From Liolophura sinensis (taxonomy: Eukaryota > Mollusca > Polyplacophora > Chitonida > Chitonidae): a stretch of DNA of 64,000 nucleotides. Made by a program: the position numbers and the translations under genes. This document shows positions 37,081 to 47,152 of this stretch, one piece after another (position 1 is the first letter of the stretch; each line of letters opens with the position of its first letter). Where the stretch lies: positions 71,400,984 to 71,464,983 of the forward strand of contig NC_088300.1 in assembly GCF_032854445.1 (NCBI RefSeq), given 5' to 3'. Below the pieces are notes generated by a model. It was not told where the DNA came from. It searched no databases and was given only the letters and a program-made list of their open reading frames with translations.

Positions 37081-37590
37081 AGGGTAATATAAGCATTTAT
37101 TGAAATAATGACACCTGACAAAACATTCCTGAATGGAATAGAGAAATAATAGGAAGGATGACATTTTCATTTGACAGTTTGGCAACATTGTGCAACATTG
37201 TGCAACATTGTCGAAGTGTGACATAGAATTCAACCAAATATTTTGCTGCTAACATTACTCCAATGTTAGTTTGGAGAGTTTCATGTAAGAAAATGTGATT
37301 GGGTTTTGTCTGCTGTTTCCATTGAGTATCATGCAGTGTCCCTAATAAGGGATGTTGATCTCTACTCACATTTGACCTGAATATGTTTGCCTATAACCGG
37401 TCTGTCATTATATAACACATCCACATTTCTAGAAGAGGGTTCACTACTGCATGAGGACCTTCACACTGCATTTAATTAGTTAATTATATAATAATTGAAT
37501 TTAGTGTAGATTGAATATACCAGTGAAGCAAGGTGTAATTTACTTTTCTAATTAAATTTATTAATTGCATGAGTTGAATTTGTGTTTCAG

Positions 37591-37652
37591 GCCCAAGAAA
37601 TAGCAGATGAAGTCCACGCAGCCAAAGAAGGGAAGCCAAGACTGTCTCAGGG
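37591..37652 (+). CDS. EPS8: EPS8 coding exon 7 (residues 202-221), end of PTB domain
   Basis: Reads AQEIADEVHAAKEGKPRLSQ after a GTTTCAG acceptor and ends GG before GTAAGT, completing Gly222 with the next exon. The AEEI-like helix corresponds to the C-terminal helix that closes PTB domains (human DEVKANLISEDIESA, as remembered). Short but in phase on both sides. Confidence 0.9.
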
Positions 37653-37779
37653 GTAAGTGGTTACGTGTCACCTGTGTACATTTAACATTATAATACAGTG
37701 AGACGAGCAGGTACCAACAACTTGGTATTCAGAAAGCCTCAGAGAAGTGCAGCGGTGTTGTGTGTCCAGGGGCCAGTTT

Positions 37780-37972
37780 CATGAAGAAAGAACAACTTTC
37801 AGTGCAATTCATGCACATATTTAATTTGAATTAGGAATTACATTTTACTTTGGTTGGATTGACCAATTTCAGGGCTTCACAAAAGACTGATTTTATCAGT
37901 CTACACAAAATAATACCTTCAGAATATGCTTGAGAAAACAATTTGCAAACATGCGAAAGTTTGAAGAATTAA
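37780..37972 (-). mobile_element. MITE-like element, family 1, inverted copy
   Basis: On the - strand it starts AATTCTTCAAACTTTCGCAT and continues GTTTGCAAATTG, ACTGATAAAATCAGTC, TGAAATTGGTCAATCC and AAGTAAAATGTAATTCC. It lies about 90 bp before a SINE fragment. Confidence 0.7.
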
Positions 37973-38060
37973 CCCTTACCTAATAAAGTGCACTTTATGT
38001 CTCTACCACATATTTTGTTATGGAAGTTAAGTTGCTAAGTGAGCTTCATGAAACTGGTCC

Positions 38061-38188
38061 CTGCAACCTGCGGATTGTTGCTCTGCCATGTCTGCCTTGA
38101 TTAATCCAACCATAATGCTGGCGGCTGTCGTATAAGTGAAATATTCTGGAGTACAGTGTAAAACACCAATCAAATTAATAAATAAATG
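38061..38188 (+). mobile_element. SINE family A, 3' part
   Basis: Contains CTGCAACCTGCGGATTGTTG, ACCATAATGCTGGCGGCTGT and GTATAAGTGAAATATTCTGG, with an AATAAATAAA end. Confidence 0.88.
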
Positions 38189-38497
38189 AAACAGGGCCCA
38201 GGAGTCTGTTACCTTCTGGTATATATGGTAGTTTCCTGGGCCTTCCTCCTCTTATTTTATCTTACCACAGTCACATAAGTGAAATCTTCAGTCAAAGGAA
38301 CAGGTCAGTTTTCATTTAAAAAAAGGTTGAAGAATAATGTTTTCCTTTACATTTTATAGCTTTTCACATATAATGTGTGTTACAACCACTTTATGCAATG
38401 GAGGTATTTCTTTACTCCCTATAAAATGCAAAGTGTTTAGAATACATTTAGCAACCAATAGATGGTTAAAATAACATATGACAGTTAATCTCAGAGT

Positions 38498-38641
38498 CTG
38501 CCAGAAACCTGCGGATGGTCGTGGGTTTCCCCTGGACTGTGCCCGGTTTCCACCCACCATAATGCTGGCTGCCATCGTACAAGTGAAATATTCTTGAGCA
38601 TGGCGTAAAACACCAATCAGATAAATAAATAAATGAATAAA
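38498..38641 (+). mobile_element. SINE family A, 5'-truncated, 13-bp TSD
   Basis: Starts in CTGCCAGAAACCTGCGGATG and ends AATAAATAAATGAATAAA. Perfect TTAATCTCAGAGT direct repeats at 38485-38497 and 38642-38654 mark the insertion. It lies about 140 bp upstream of exon 8. Confidence 0.93.
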
Positions 38642-38781
38642 TTAATCTCAGAGTTGGTTATTGTGAGTTCAGATCCAATGGTGAGCTTCAGTTTGCACGG
38701 AACTAGATGTTAAAGAAGTTCCCATTTTCCAGTAAGATGTTGATATGTCTGTGACGTATAATGTGGTTTTCCTGTTTTCAG

Positions 38782-38846
38782 ACATCACCGGATCCCTCCT
38801 GCTCCTGTCAAACCTGCACCTGAGCCCCCACATATGCTTAATTCAG
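38782..38846 (+). CDS. EPS8: EPS8 coding exon 8 (residues 223-243), proline-rich linker
   Basis: Reads HHRIPPAPVKPAPEPPHMLN and then Ser, between a TGTTTTCAG acceptor and a GTAAGT donor. The split codons are Gly222 and Asp244. Vertebrate EPS8 has a proline-rich stretch at the same place (IPPPPRAPAPAPPG as remembered), which is reported to bind the SH3 domain of IRSp53. The same role here is an inference from position and composition. Confidence 0.9.
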
Positions 38847-39258
38847 GTAAGTTGTTGAGATAAGAGTGTCCGCTAAAACTAAACACAATCACGAAATGTT
38901 CGTAAACATTTACATTACATGAATACGTTTCTGAACAACTGAGCTCAGGGGCTTCAATCAGCCTAGTACTAAATGTACTGGAGGAGGACAGCGGTGATCT
39001 TTAATTCCTTTTGACTTCAAATTTGTCTGTTCATTCTTCTTGTTTAATTTCATGTTTTCAAGTGGAACATTTAACTCTGTAGATGAATTTTTTTTTTTTT
39101 TGCATATCCTCCAGCAGCATTTCATCATTCAAATTAATTTCCTCTTATTTTGTGTTAGCTTGTATTTTAATTCGCAGTTAATAACATTTGGATACAAATG
39201 CATGGTCAGCTCTTTATAAGGATATATCTTATAATGGTGTGTCTTATCCATGTGTCCC

Positions 39259-39380
39259 CCAGCAACCTGTGGATGGTCGTGGGCTTCCCCCGGGCTCTGC
39301 ACGCTTTCCACCCACCATAATGCTGGCCGCCGTCGCATAATTGAAATATTCTTGCGTACGGCGTAAAACACCAGTGAAAT
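39259..39380 (+). mobile_element. SINE family A, 3' part
   Basis: Contains CAGCAACCTGTGGATGGTCG, CACCATAATGCTGGCCGCCG and GCGTACGGCGTAAAACACCA. Close to consensus, 5'-truncated. Confidence 0.9.
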
Positions 39381-39779
39381 ATATGGGAATCAAATAATTA
39401 TACATGTGTTTAAAGAAGCATATAAGCAGTGCTATATCCTAAACTACTGGAACAGATTTGTTAGGTCTCAAAAAATCATGTTAAGCAGGATACAGAACCG
39501 TTTTAACGTCATCGTCCTACGAGACTCATCCGAGACCAAGGCACAATCATGTGACCAATCACATGATACACAGACAGGATCCTCCTCCACTCAAATTACA
39601 GAATTCAGCGTTCCATCTTGTTCAGACAGGTATACCTCTGTAGATGGCTTGAAAACGTAGACATGGACATGTGGGAATTCCATGTACTCTGTACCCATTG
39701 CACTCTTGTAGATACATAGACCTGTAGTCTGCACCAGTCAAAACTGGGTTTATTACATCTACCTCTATTGTAATACTGG

Positions 39780-40560
39780 GATTGATAGCCTGTAGTCATG
39801 AGTATGGCTGTATATATTCTTTGCCTCTGTTAGACAGTGGTCAGTGGAAATCTCTTGTTATAGATGTTTTATGTAGTGATGTTCAGCTCTTTCTCATTGT
39901 CATTGCTGGAAGCGGTAACATATGCGGTAGTGAATCTAGATGGCTGTATTCTTCCCCTGTGTTAGATCAGTGTGCAATGAAAATCTCTTGTTTCATGTAG
40001 TGATTTCACAGCCTTCCATTCCGTTTGATGGGATTGTTAGCAAATCTATATAGCTATGTATATTCTTTCCCTATGTTATCTTCTTTTGTAAGTAGTTCAT
40101 CTAGTTTCCCACTGCTGTTTCTGGGAATGGCAGGTTAGTGAGTAGTAGTATCTCTAAATGGCTGTATTGTTTCTTTTGTTGGCCTTGGACAAGAGCCATC
40201 TTGTTCTTGTTGTTTGTGTGTTGATGACCAGTACTATCCACCAACTGCTGAGGCAGAAATGTTTATCCAGTATCAGTAGTTCCAGCTTGTGTTAGACCAC
40301 AAACAAAATTTTGTTCCCAGTGTTTATGTTTTTGATGACCATGGCATTTCCTAGTTGGTTGGAAGTTGTATCATGTAGGTGTACTCTAGTTAACTATCTA
40401 TAGGCCATCCTACAATGTACATGATGTGTGTTAGACAGTGGCATTGGAGAAGTTCTGTTGGTGATGTTCATGACTCTCTTAGCAGCTGGGCCCTCTCATT
40501 ATTAGTCTGCATGTAGTAAATCTACTGAACAGTTTTAGATGGTGTTTAGATTTTTGGAGA
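39780..40560. repeat. Degenerate tandem repeat field, period about 110-140 bp
   Basis: Variants of GGCTGTATATATTCTTTGCC + TGTTAGACAGTGG recur near 39803, 39941, 40050 and 40158, some followed by GAAATCTCTTGTT, with a TGTTAGACAGTGG remnant near 40430. The repeats have diverged strongly, so this is an old array. Confidence 0.6.
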
Positions 40561-40610
40561 CATCTTTGTTTTTGGATGTTTATTGTGTTTATGTTCAGAA
40601 CTTCTCCACA

Positions 40611-40794
40611 TCGCAGCCAATGTCAATGCCGTCGCTGTGAGTTCAAATTCAACTCGTGCTGGCTTCTAATGCCATGTTTGGGTAGGTCTTCCAGTAACCT
40701 GCGGATGGTTGTGGGTTTCCCGTGGGTTCGGCCTGGTTTCCACCTACCGTAATGCTGGCCGTTGTCGTATGAATAAAACACCTATCAAATAAGT
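40611..40794 (+). mobile_element. SINE family A, headless copy
   Basis: Contains GCCGTCGCTGTGAGTTCAAA, TAACCTGCGGATGGTTGTGG and CGTAATGCTGGCCGTTGTCG. The tail is shortened before the AATAAATA run. Confidence 0.85.
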
Positions 40795-41473
40795 CACTAG
40801 CAGCTGTGGCTGGCTTTGCCTGTAGTACTTAACTGTAGAAGGTGGCTGTAAGCTTTCGTGTATAAGACAGTGGACATGGGAGACAGCTTGTTGCTGGTTG
40901 ATGTATGCAGGAAAAATCTGACCATTTCTCTGCTTTTGTGTAGTTCTCCATACGTGTAGATCCTATTACCTTTGCTGTAATTGTTAGATCTTAGATTGAA
41001 CGTGAGTGAGGCTGATGTTTTACATCAATGATACAGCAAAGGCATGCTTCTTAATGGCTTAATGTGACTTCTGTGTTTGGCTAAAATTTCAACTATGGCT
41101 ATGTTCCTCATTTGGAATGATTCTGAGAGTTCTATTCTTTAAGGCTTTGAAAGAAACTTTGGGGTTTGTTTGAAATGTAACTACCTTACTCAGAAAGTTG
41201 AGTTTCTGCTTCAAAAGTGATAGTTTATGACATTGATATGCCTCTAAACATGCATATATACAGCAAAGTTTCAGAGCAAATATATCCCTTTCAGTGGTCT
41301 GACCATTATATGCCATCAGTAATGATATGTAGATGGTAAGATGTGCACATGAATATGGCAGCATCTGCAGGTAGGCTTAACATCTTGTTTGAAGAAAAGC
41401 TTGCCTGTGGCTCCACATTGACAAAATGTTGAAGAACACTAGTGTCTGGTTATGGATTCCAGCTAGGATAAAC

Positions 41474-41588
41474 AGAGTAAGACCAGGACTGTATTCAGAG
41501 TAAGACCAGGACTGTATTCAGAGTAAGACCAGGACTGTATTCAGGGTAAAATCAGGACTGTATTCAGAGTAAGACCAGGACTGTATTG
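41474..41588. repeat. 23-bp tandem repeat, five copies
   Basis: The unit AGAGTAAGACCAGGACTGTA(TTC) is nearly perfect in all five copies, with two substitutions in copy four. Confidence 0.95.
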
Positions 41589-43389
41589 AGAATTCAGCCT
41601 GAAACAATGTATGGGATATGCAGTACATGTACGTGTACACTGCATGCGTGACTCTGTATGTGTGTTTACCTCATAACATTGTCCAGTGTAAAGTACATGT
41701 GCGCCTACAGAGCCTTCTTAACACTCGCTTAACACTGGCTCCGCATGGTTGGTGAAGGATACAAATGAAGTTGAAAAGACTTTTAACTTAATGAAGAGAT
41801 ACATTATAAATGCTAATGAAATATTGTATGATATTTTAGGTGGACAGCCTTTTAACCAAAACTGACCTTGAGTGATTTATATACTGTATGTAGTTGTCTT
41901 AAGAAATGATCATATCCTGCTTTTCACCTAAGTTTGTATATTAGACATAAAAGGCCTTGGTAGCAATTAAAGGTGGCCTAAAATTATCTGACTTCACATG
42001 ATACAGTAGGACTTTATTGTAATTTAGCGACAAATAGTTCGCTCTCAAGATTTCCCTGTTACAAAACCAGGATTTAAACAAATCTATTTATGCTTCAGTA
42101 AGACTTGCAGCAGATATCAGCCCCCAAACATCACTTTAATGTTTGTAATTTTCTGCAAGGTCTTTTTCTTTCTGTTATATAATACAAATCGACCACCACT
42201 GAATTGTCAAGAATTTCTCACTTGCACTATGGCAGTGAGATTTATGCATAACGGAAAACAGAGTGCTCGCAGAATAAACCGTCCAGTTTTGGCAAGTTAC
42301 CATTTGAAGGTTCTTGTGTGTCACATAAGTCATATTGGTGGAAGGCTAGTGGTAACTGGCGAACTTCATGAAACGCCACAGAAGAGAGCGCCACTAATGC
42401 CAGGTGCACAATTTAGGCAGGGGATCAAATCTGTGTACAAAAGGTTCTGTAGTTTCCACAAGGGCTTACAATTGTTTTTATTCTCTCATAAACATTAACT
42501 ATATTAAGTATGGCATGAAATGCTAACAAATAAATAGTTTTAGACTTGTGCTGCATGTTTTATATCATGTGGAGTAGTGCATGTCCACGTGACAGAAATT
42601 AAATTAATCACTCAATGAATATAAAGATTTTTTTTTTTTTAGGCAAAGTAAAGAACACTATACTGTAGGTAGACTGTATCTTCTTGCCTTTAACATTACA
42701 TACTGCTTTTTCCCCATTGTTCTTTAAGTACTGCTATCTAGTTGCCTAAATGTAGATATCAAGTCCTCAAAAGCAGAAAAAGCCAAATTTCTTCATAGTC
42801 TTAAGCTGACAGCCTGACTTAAACCCTCAGTGAAAAATATATTTGTCAAGTCTGAAGATAATGAATCTCCTTTTGTATTTTATGGTCCTGTTTCTACCAC
42901 ACACATCCTGCCCTACTTCTCAAACACAGATGTCTGGAGTTTTTTCCATTGATATACTAGGTTTTATGGTTTGGACAATAACCAGGTTTTTATGACTCCA
43001 TTTTTTCTAATGACAAATGAGGAAGAATATGTTAAATTTTGAAATTTGTTATCTTGATTAATTATAGGTTTAAATTTATTGACAACTGTGTTTTCTACCA
43101 CACCTGTATAAAACACTGTTAAAGGTTGAGCCAAACAATCCCAGTGTTGTAGTTGCTAGGCAGTTCTTAAACTTTCTGTGGGCTCGTATGCGGGTATATG
43201 TAAAGATGAGTACATCTCCAAATATACACTGTTATTAGACGGGTTGATGCATCAAAACTAGGTAAATCTGTGATCTGTAGAGAGAAAAATAAAAGTAGAA
43301 ATCCTTTAAATAGTTTACCATTTATGATATATGTGTGTTAACCTGTCTGTCTTAAATGTGCTTGAATGTGTATTGTCATGTCTGTTATC

Positions 43390-43418
43390 TGTCTGTCTGT
43401 CTGTCCGTCTGTCTGTCA
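43390..43418. repeat. (TGTC)n microsatellite
   Basis: A CTGT tetranucleotide run with one CCGT interruption. Confidence 0.93.
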
Positions 43419-46400
43419 CTGCAATAGCTAAATCATACATGATTAAATGTAAATCTTCAACCTTCATGCATGTGATATGTCTACGTGAAGGGAACACTAT
43501 TTTAGGGGTCGTGGTGGAGATGAGGGCAGATATCTGCTTGTGTAGTTTTACCCGATTTTGACAGTGAAAGCAACAGTCCAGCAGTTAAATCTGTTCATCA
43601 CTTTTTACGCTATTTTCATTGTTCTGCAATCAAGCAACTAAATCTGTTAATCACTTTGTCCAAAAAAAAAAGAGTGAACTCTAGCTTATGTATAGATATT
43701 AACTTATTTAACATTCATAGCATCTTCTCTTACAAATGTAAAAACATTTTGTGTCCTACAAAAAAAAATCTGTTGTATTATCAGATACATGTTTTAATTC
43801 TGTATTCCAATCTCATTTAGGAACAAAGAAATGTGAGGAAAGTAATAAGTCATGAGTGGGGCTGTAGGAGAGAAAAAAGTTTTATGGGCTGGGGTGGATA
43901 ATTTACAGTGTGGTGGTCATGGTGGCCCTCAATCACAGGGCTGGTACTGTGACCCCAGGGGCTTTCCAGTAGAATGCCCCCAATGTTATATCCTCTGTAT
44001 TAGACAGTTTAGTGTGTGATACATTCCCACTGGATGGCCATAGAAAGTAGATAGTAAGCTTGTGTGGCGCAGTCTTAAATAAAGTGTCACCAATGCTTGG
44101 GGGCAAAACCAAGCTAATGAACCTCTTGGTGTTTGATGCAGTAGATTTAACAAACTTATTTGATAGGTGTGAAAGAAAAGAATTTAGGCTTGATAAGAGG
44201 TCTTGAGGGCCTGGTAACATGATATGATACTGGTTAGTTTGTTCATTATGTCATAGTGCATTAACAGGGCGATGTATTATTTGTGGGCCACAAAGCATTT
44301 GCATGCTGTACTGCTTGTGCATTTTTGCAGTGGTGGTCATAAACTGGTTTAAGTACGTGTTTGTGCGCTGCAGAGATGCTGGTGTATGGATTAACGAGCT
44401 GTCGTAAACAGACGAAATGTGAAATCAGTTGCTTTCATGCGTGTACGTACACGTATATTGCAGTCTATCTGGCAAACTGGTTGAGAAAACAAACATAAAA
44501 ACTTGCCTAGTAAGTTTTAATCATGCTGCCTAATATAGCAGAAGTTTGGGTATATGGTGGTAAAGAAAAATCACATGACATGCCCCTTTTTTTTTCTTTT
44601 AGTATCCTATCTGCATACATGTCACTGGAAAATGCCTAAAAATACATTTCAGCTTTATCCCTTGAATTTGTTCCGTAAAGGTGGAAATTATCATCTTTCA
44701 GTTCAAAAGAAAATTACTGAATTTTTTTTCCCAGAAATTTATCTATTCTGCATTGCTTTGAGCTTCAAACATTACCTGTGAGGTACACATGATGTTTTTT
44801 GTCCAAATTTAACGTCCAAGCCGAGATAGAACAAGGAAAAAATGATTACTAGTATAACAAGTAAATAATAGTTAAATGGGAAAAACTATGGTGATAGCAT
44901 TTAAGTCTGAACTACAAGTAATTAGCATATTGTATTAATTTTGTAAGACTTTAAGAAACTGTAAGGTAGCCTTAACTAGGGCGTCTTCAACGGAGAGAAT
45001 TAAATTTGACACTTGAGATAAATCACTGTTATAGATATAGCTTTGAAATTGTTGTGTAGATTTACAACAAAATATAGTGCTCCTTTTCGAGCTGCGTTAG
45101 AGAGAATATGACCTGTGAAAAGTCATCTTGGTGTTCTTCTTTGCTTCCTGGGGTGCTATATTGTATAATAAATTAAGCTGCCATTGGCATCTCAACCAGT
45201 TGATCTGGGCACAATACTGGCGAGGTTAAACTATTCGGCCGCTTTTAAAGGCAATGATCCCATTTAGAACTGATCCCATATAAGTGTTATTGGGTTAAAT
45301 GAAAGTCACTGTTTTTCTTGTCCTCTTTGACCTGATGGTGTTTATTTTAAGCGACTAACTGATCATATATCTATGCATTCCCAGACCTGCCACAGAACTC
45401 TCAAGCTGTCCATCAAGTGACTTCATCTGGGTGAAAAACAAACATAGTCATTGGTTTGCCTGTCAATTTGTGCAAAAAAGTTTCAATTAAATAGAGCTAT
45501 TTGGAGTGTTTTAGAAAAAAAGGTAAACCCATAAAGCACTGAAACTGTTGATAAAGTTCTTGAGAAGTTTTCGGTACACTTGCAAATGAGACTTTTTCTT
45601 ACTAGTATACAGGTATGTAGTACGGGAGTTTGAAATTGATATGAGAATCTCCATATTATATTAAAACTTTGAGGAATAGTAGCAATATAGAGTTAGATGT
45701 GCAATTTGTTACTACAGTTATTATGCAAGTCTTAATTGCTGCTGTACATGAGGGCTTCAGTAGAAAAGATTCAGTTTCCTTTTTATTGACTGAATTGAAC
45801 TAGGGCTTTTCTCTGTGAAGTGATATAGGAGCCATTTTGAACATATTGAAAACAGACCTGCAGGAAGAAAGCATAGAATTGTTTACAATGGTAAACAAGC
45901 TGCTGTTTGTTCTAATAGGTGTGGGAAAATAAATTGCTTTGTAACATTTTAAGCATTATATTTTTGCAGTAGATACTTTTACAGTAATTATTTTATTTAT
46001 TAAATGTGACAGGATTGTTTTAACTGCTTTCTTAGTTTTTATTATATTTCTGAAATGAAAATGGGTGTGTCATGATGTTATTCATGTGTTTTGCAACAAG
46101 AATTTGATGTGATTGATAGTATTTCTCACCCGAAAGAAGAATAGTTTTGTTTTAACGTTAAGTGATGTAGTTTAAATAAAGCATGATAGACCCCATCGAT
46201 AGTTCAGACACATTTCAAAGCACTGCACACTGTAATCTTAAGCTGAATGTGTGGTTAAATTTAAGATACATGTGCTTTTTTAAGAGACTTGAGGTTATTG
46301 GGGCGCGGCCCTCTGCAGAGCTAAGGTGCCTGGAGGTAAACGAGCCAATGACTTGTGGAGGGTTGATATGTTTGATAGAGATGGTTTTGGAGATATACAT

Positions 46401-46850
46401 GTGTCGTCTGTATTCATATTGTCATAGTCTCTGTGCATTAACATTATAAATGTCCAAAGGAAGCTTTCATCTTTCAACATCTGATTAGAGAGTTCTTCCT
46501 GTTTTAGCTTCATCACGAACATGCTCAATTATTAATGAACGCCAGGTTTGGTTACGTAGAAGTTCGTTAAGGAATACCTGTGCGTCACTGTCATCCAGCC
46601 ATGCCCACATCCTGGTTAACCCAGTCTGTCACTTCAGCTATTTCTGTCTTCAATTGGCAGGGATTGATACAGATTTACACACTCAAATAAAAAACAAAAC
46701 CCCATTCTGTCTAAATTAATCATACCACTCTATGTAGAACTGTGATAAATCAACTTCTGCAGTTAGTTGTACTGTCCATTATTGAATAGTGGATCTAATT
46801 CTGTAATTTACCTGTTTCTGAACATTGTCTTTAATTGTCTGTTCCCTCAG

Positions 46851-46957
46851 ATCCCAGACCGCTGTCCGGCATGTACAATATGAGAAGCCGACCCCAGGTC
46901 AATCGCGACCGTGAGGACACGGACTCCATGCAGGGCGAGCGCATCGAGTTAGATATG
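46851..46957 (+). CDS. EPS8: EPS8 coding exon 9 (residues 245-279)
   Basis: Reads PRPLSGMYNMRSRPQVNRDR and then EDTDSMQGERIELDM, ending in phase 0 before GTAACT. The ERIELDM end aligns with human ARIDRDV, which runs straight into QILNHILDD; here exon 10 begins QKLNACCDD, so the join is supported by homology. The donor GTAACT is weaker than most others in the gene, and reading on into the intron stays open for 20 codons to a TGA at 47018-47020. Confidence 0.93.
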
Positions 46958-47042
46958 GTAACTATCTACCTCCGGCTTTTTGTCAACCAAATTTTTTTGT
47001 GTGCACTCCTCTTGTCTTGATATTATCTTAATGTCACGGAGT

Positions 47043-47048
47043 TCAGTC
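47043..47048 (+). promoter_or_regulatory. Initiator-like TCAGTC before the candidate alternative first exon
   Basis: TCAGTC matches the arthropod-type initiator TCAKTY. If A47045 were the start site, the leader to the ATG would be 48 bases. No convincing TATA box is present. Six-base matches are common, so this is only supportive. Confidence 0.2.
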
Positions 47049-47092
47049 AGCTCCTCGCTGTGTCAGCCATATTGGTTTGTGTGTGTAACGTA

Positions 47093-47152
47093 ATGGAGAA
47101 CGCTGGCTACCTAAATGAGGAAAGTTCGAAGGATTTTACTTTTGATCTGGAG
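47093..47152 (+). CDS. EPS8: Candidate alternative first coding exon of a PTB-less EPS8 isoform
   Basis: ATG at 47093 (G at -3, G at +4) opens MENAGYLNEESSKDFTFDLE, which runs exactly to a consensus GAG|GTAAGT donor in phase 0. Exon 10 begins in phase 0, so the join reads FDLE-QKLNACCDD without a break. An in-frame TGA lies at 47018-47020. The product would lack the PTB domain and proline linker but keep the central core, SH3 and actin-binding parts. Alternatively an acceptor at 47050 (TCAGTCAG) would make a 102-bp, 34-codon in-frame cassette exon starting LLAVSAILVCVCNV; its pyrimidine tract is poor. Transcript evidence is lacking, so this is inference from frame and splice signals. Confidence 0.45.

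Larger units (their letters stand above)
34486..37590 (+). other. EPS8 intron 6 (3.1 kb) and its contents
   Basis: Holds a 3' SINE fragment (35919-36028) and a family 1 MITE (36872-37080). The stretch 34486-35918 shows nothing recognisable. Confidence 0.85.
38847..46850 (+). other. EPS8 intron 8 (8.0 kb) and its contents
   Basis: Holds two SINE pieces (39259-39380, 40611-40794), a degenerate 110-140-bp repeat field (39780-40560), a 23-bp tandem repeat (41474-41588) and a TCTG microsatellite (43390-43418). A 119-codon ORF at 42139-42498 shows no family features. From about 43420 to 46850 nothing was recognised. Confidence 0.85.

Noticed and set aside
42139-42498. 119-codon + strand ORF in intron 8
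   Set aside because: No recognisable domain, no splice or promoter signals, isolated in an intron. Length alone is not enough at this AT content, though a protein search would be worthwhile.
46835-47020. Exon 9 read-through ORF ending at TGA 47018-47020 as a separate short protein
   Set aside because: The frame beyond 46957 has no family similarity and the homologous EPS8 sequence resumes at exon 10. Intron retention cannot be excluded but is not supported.
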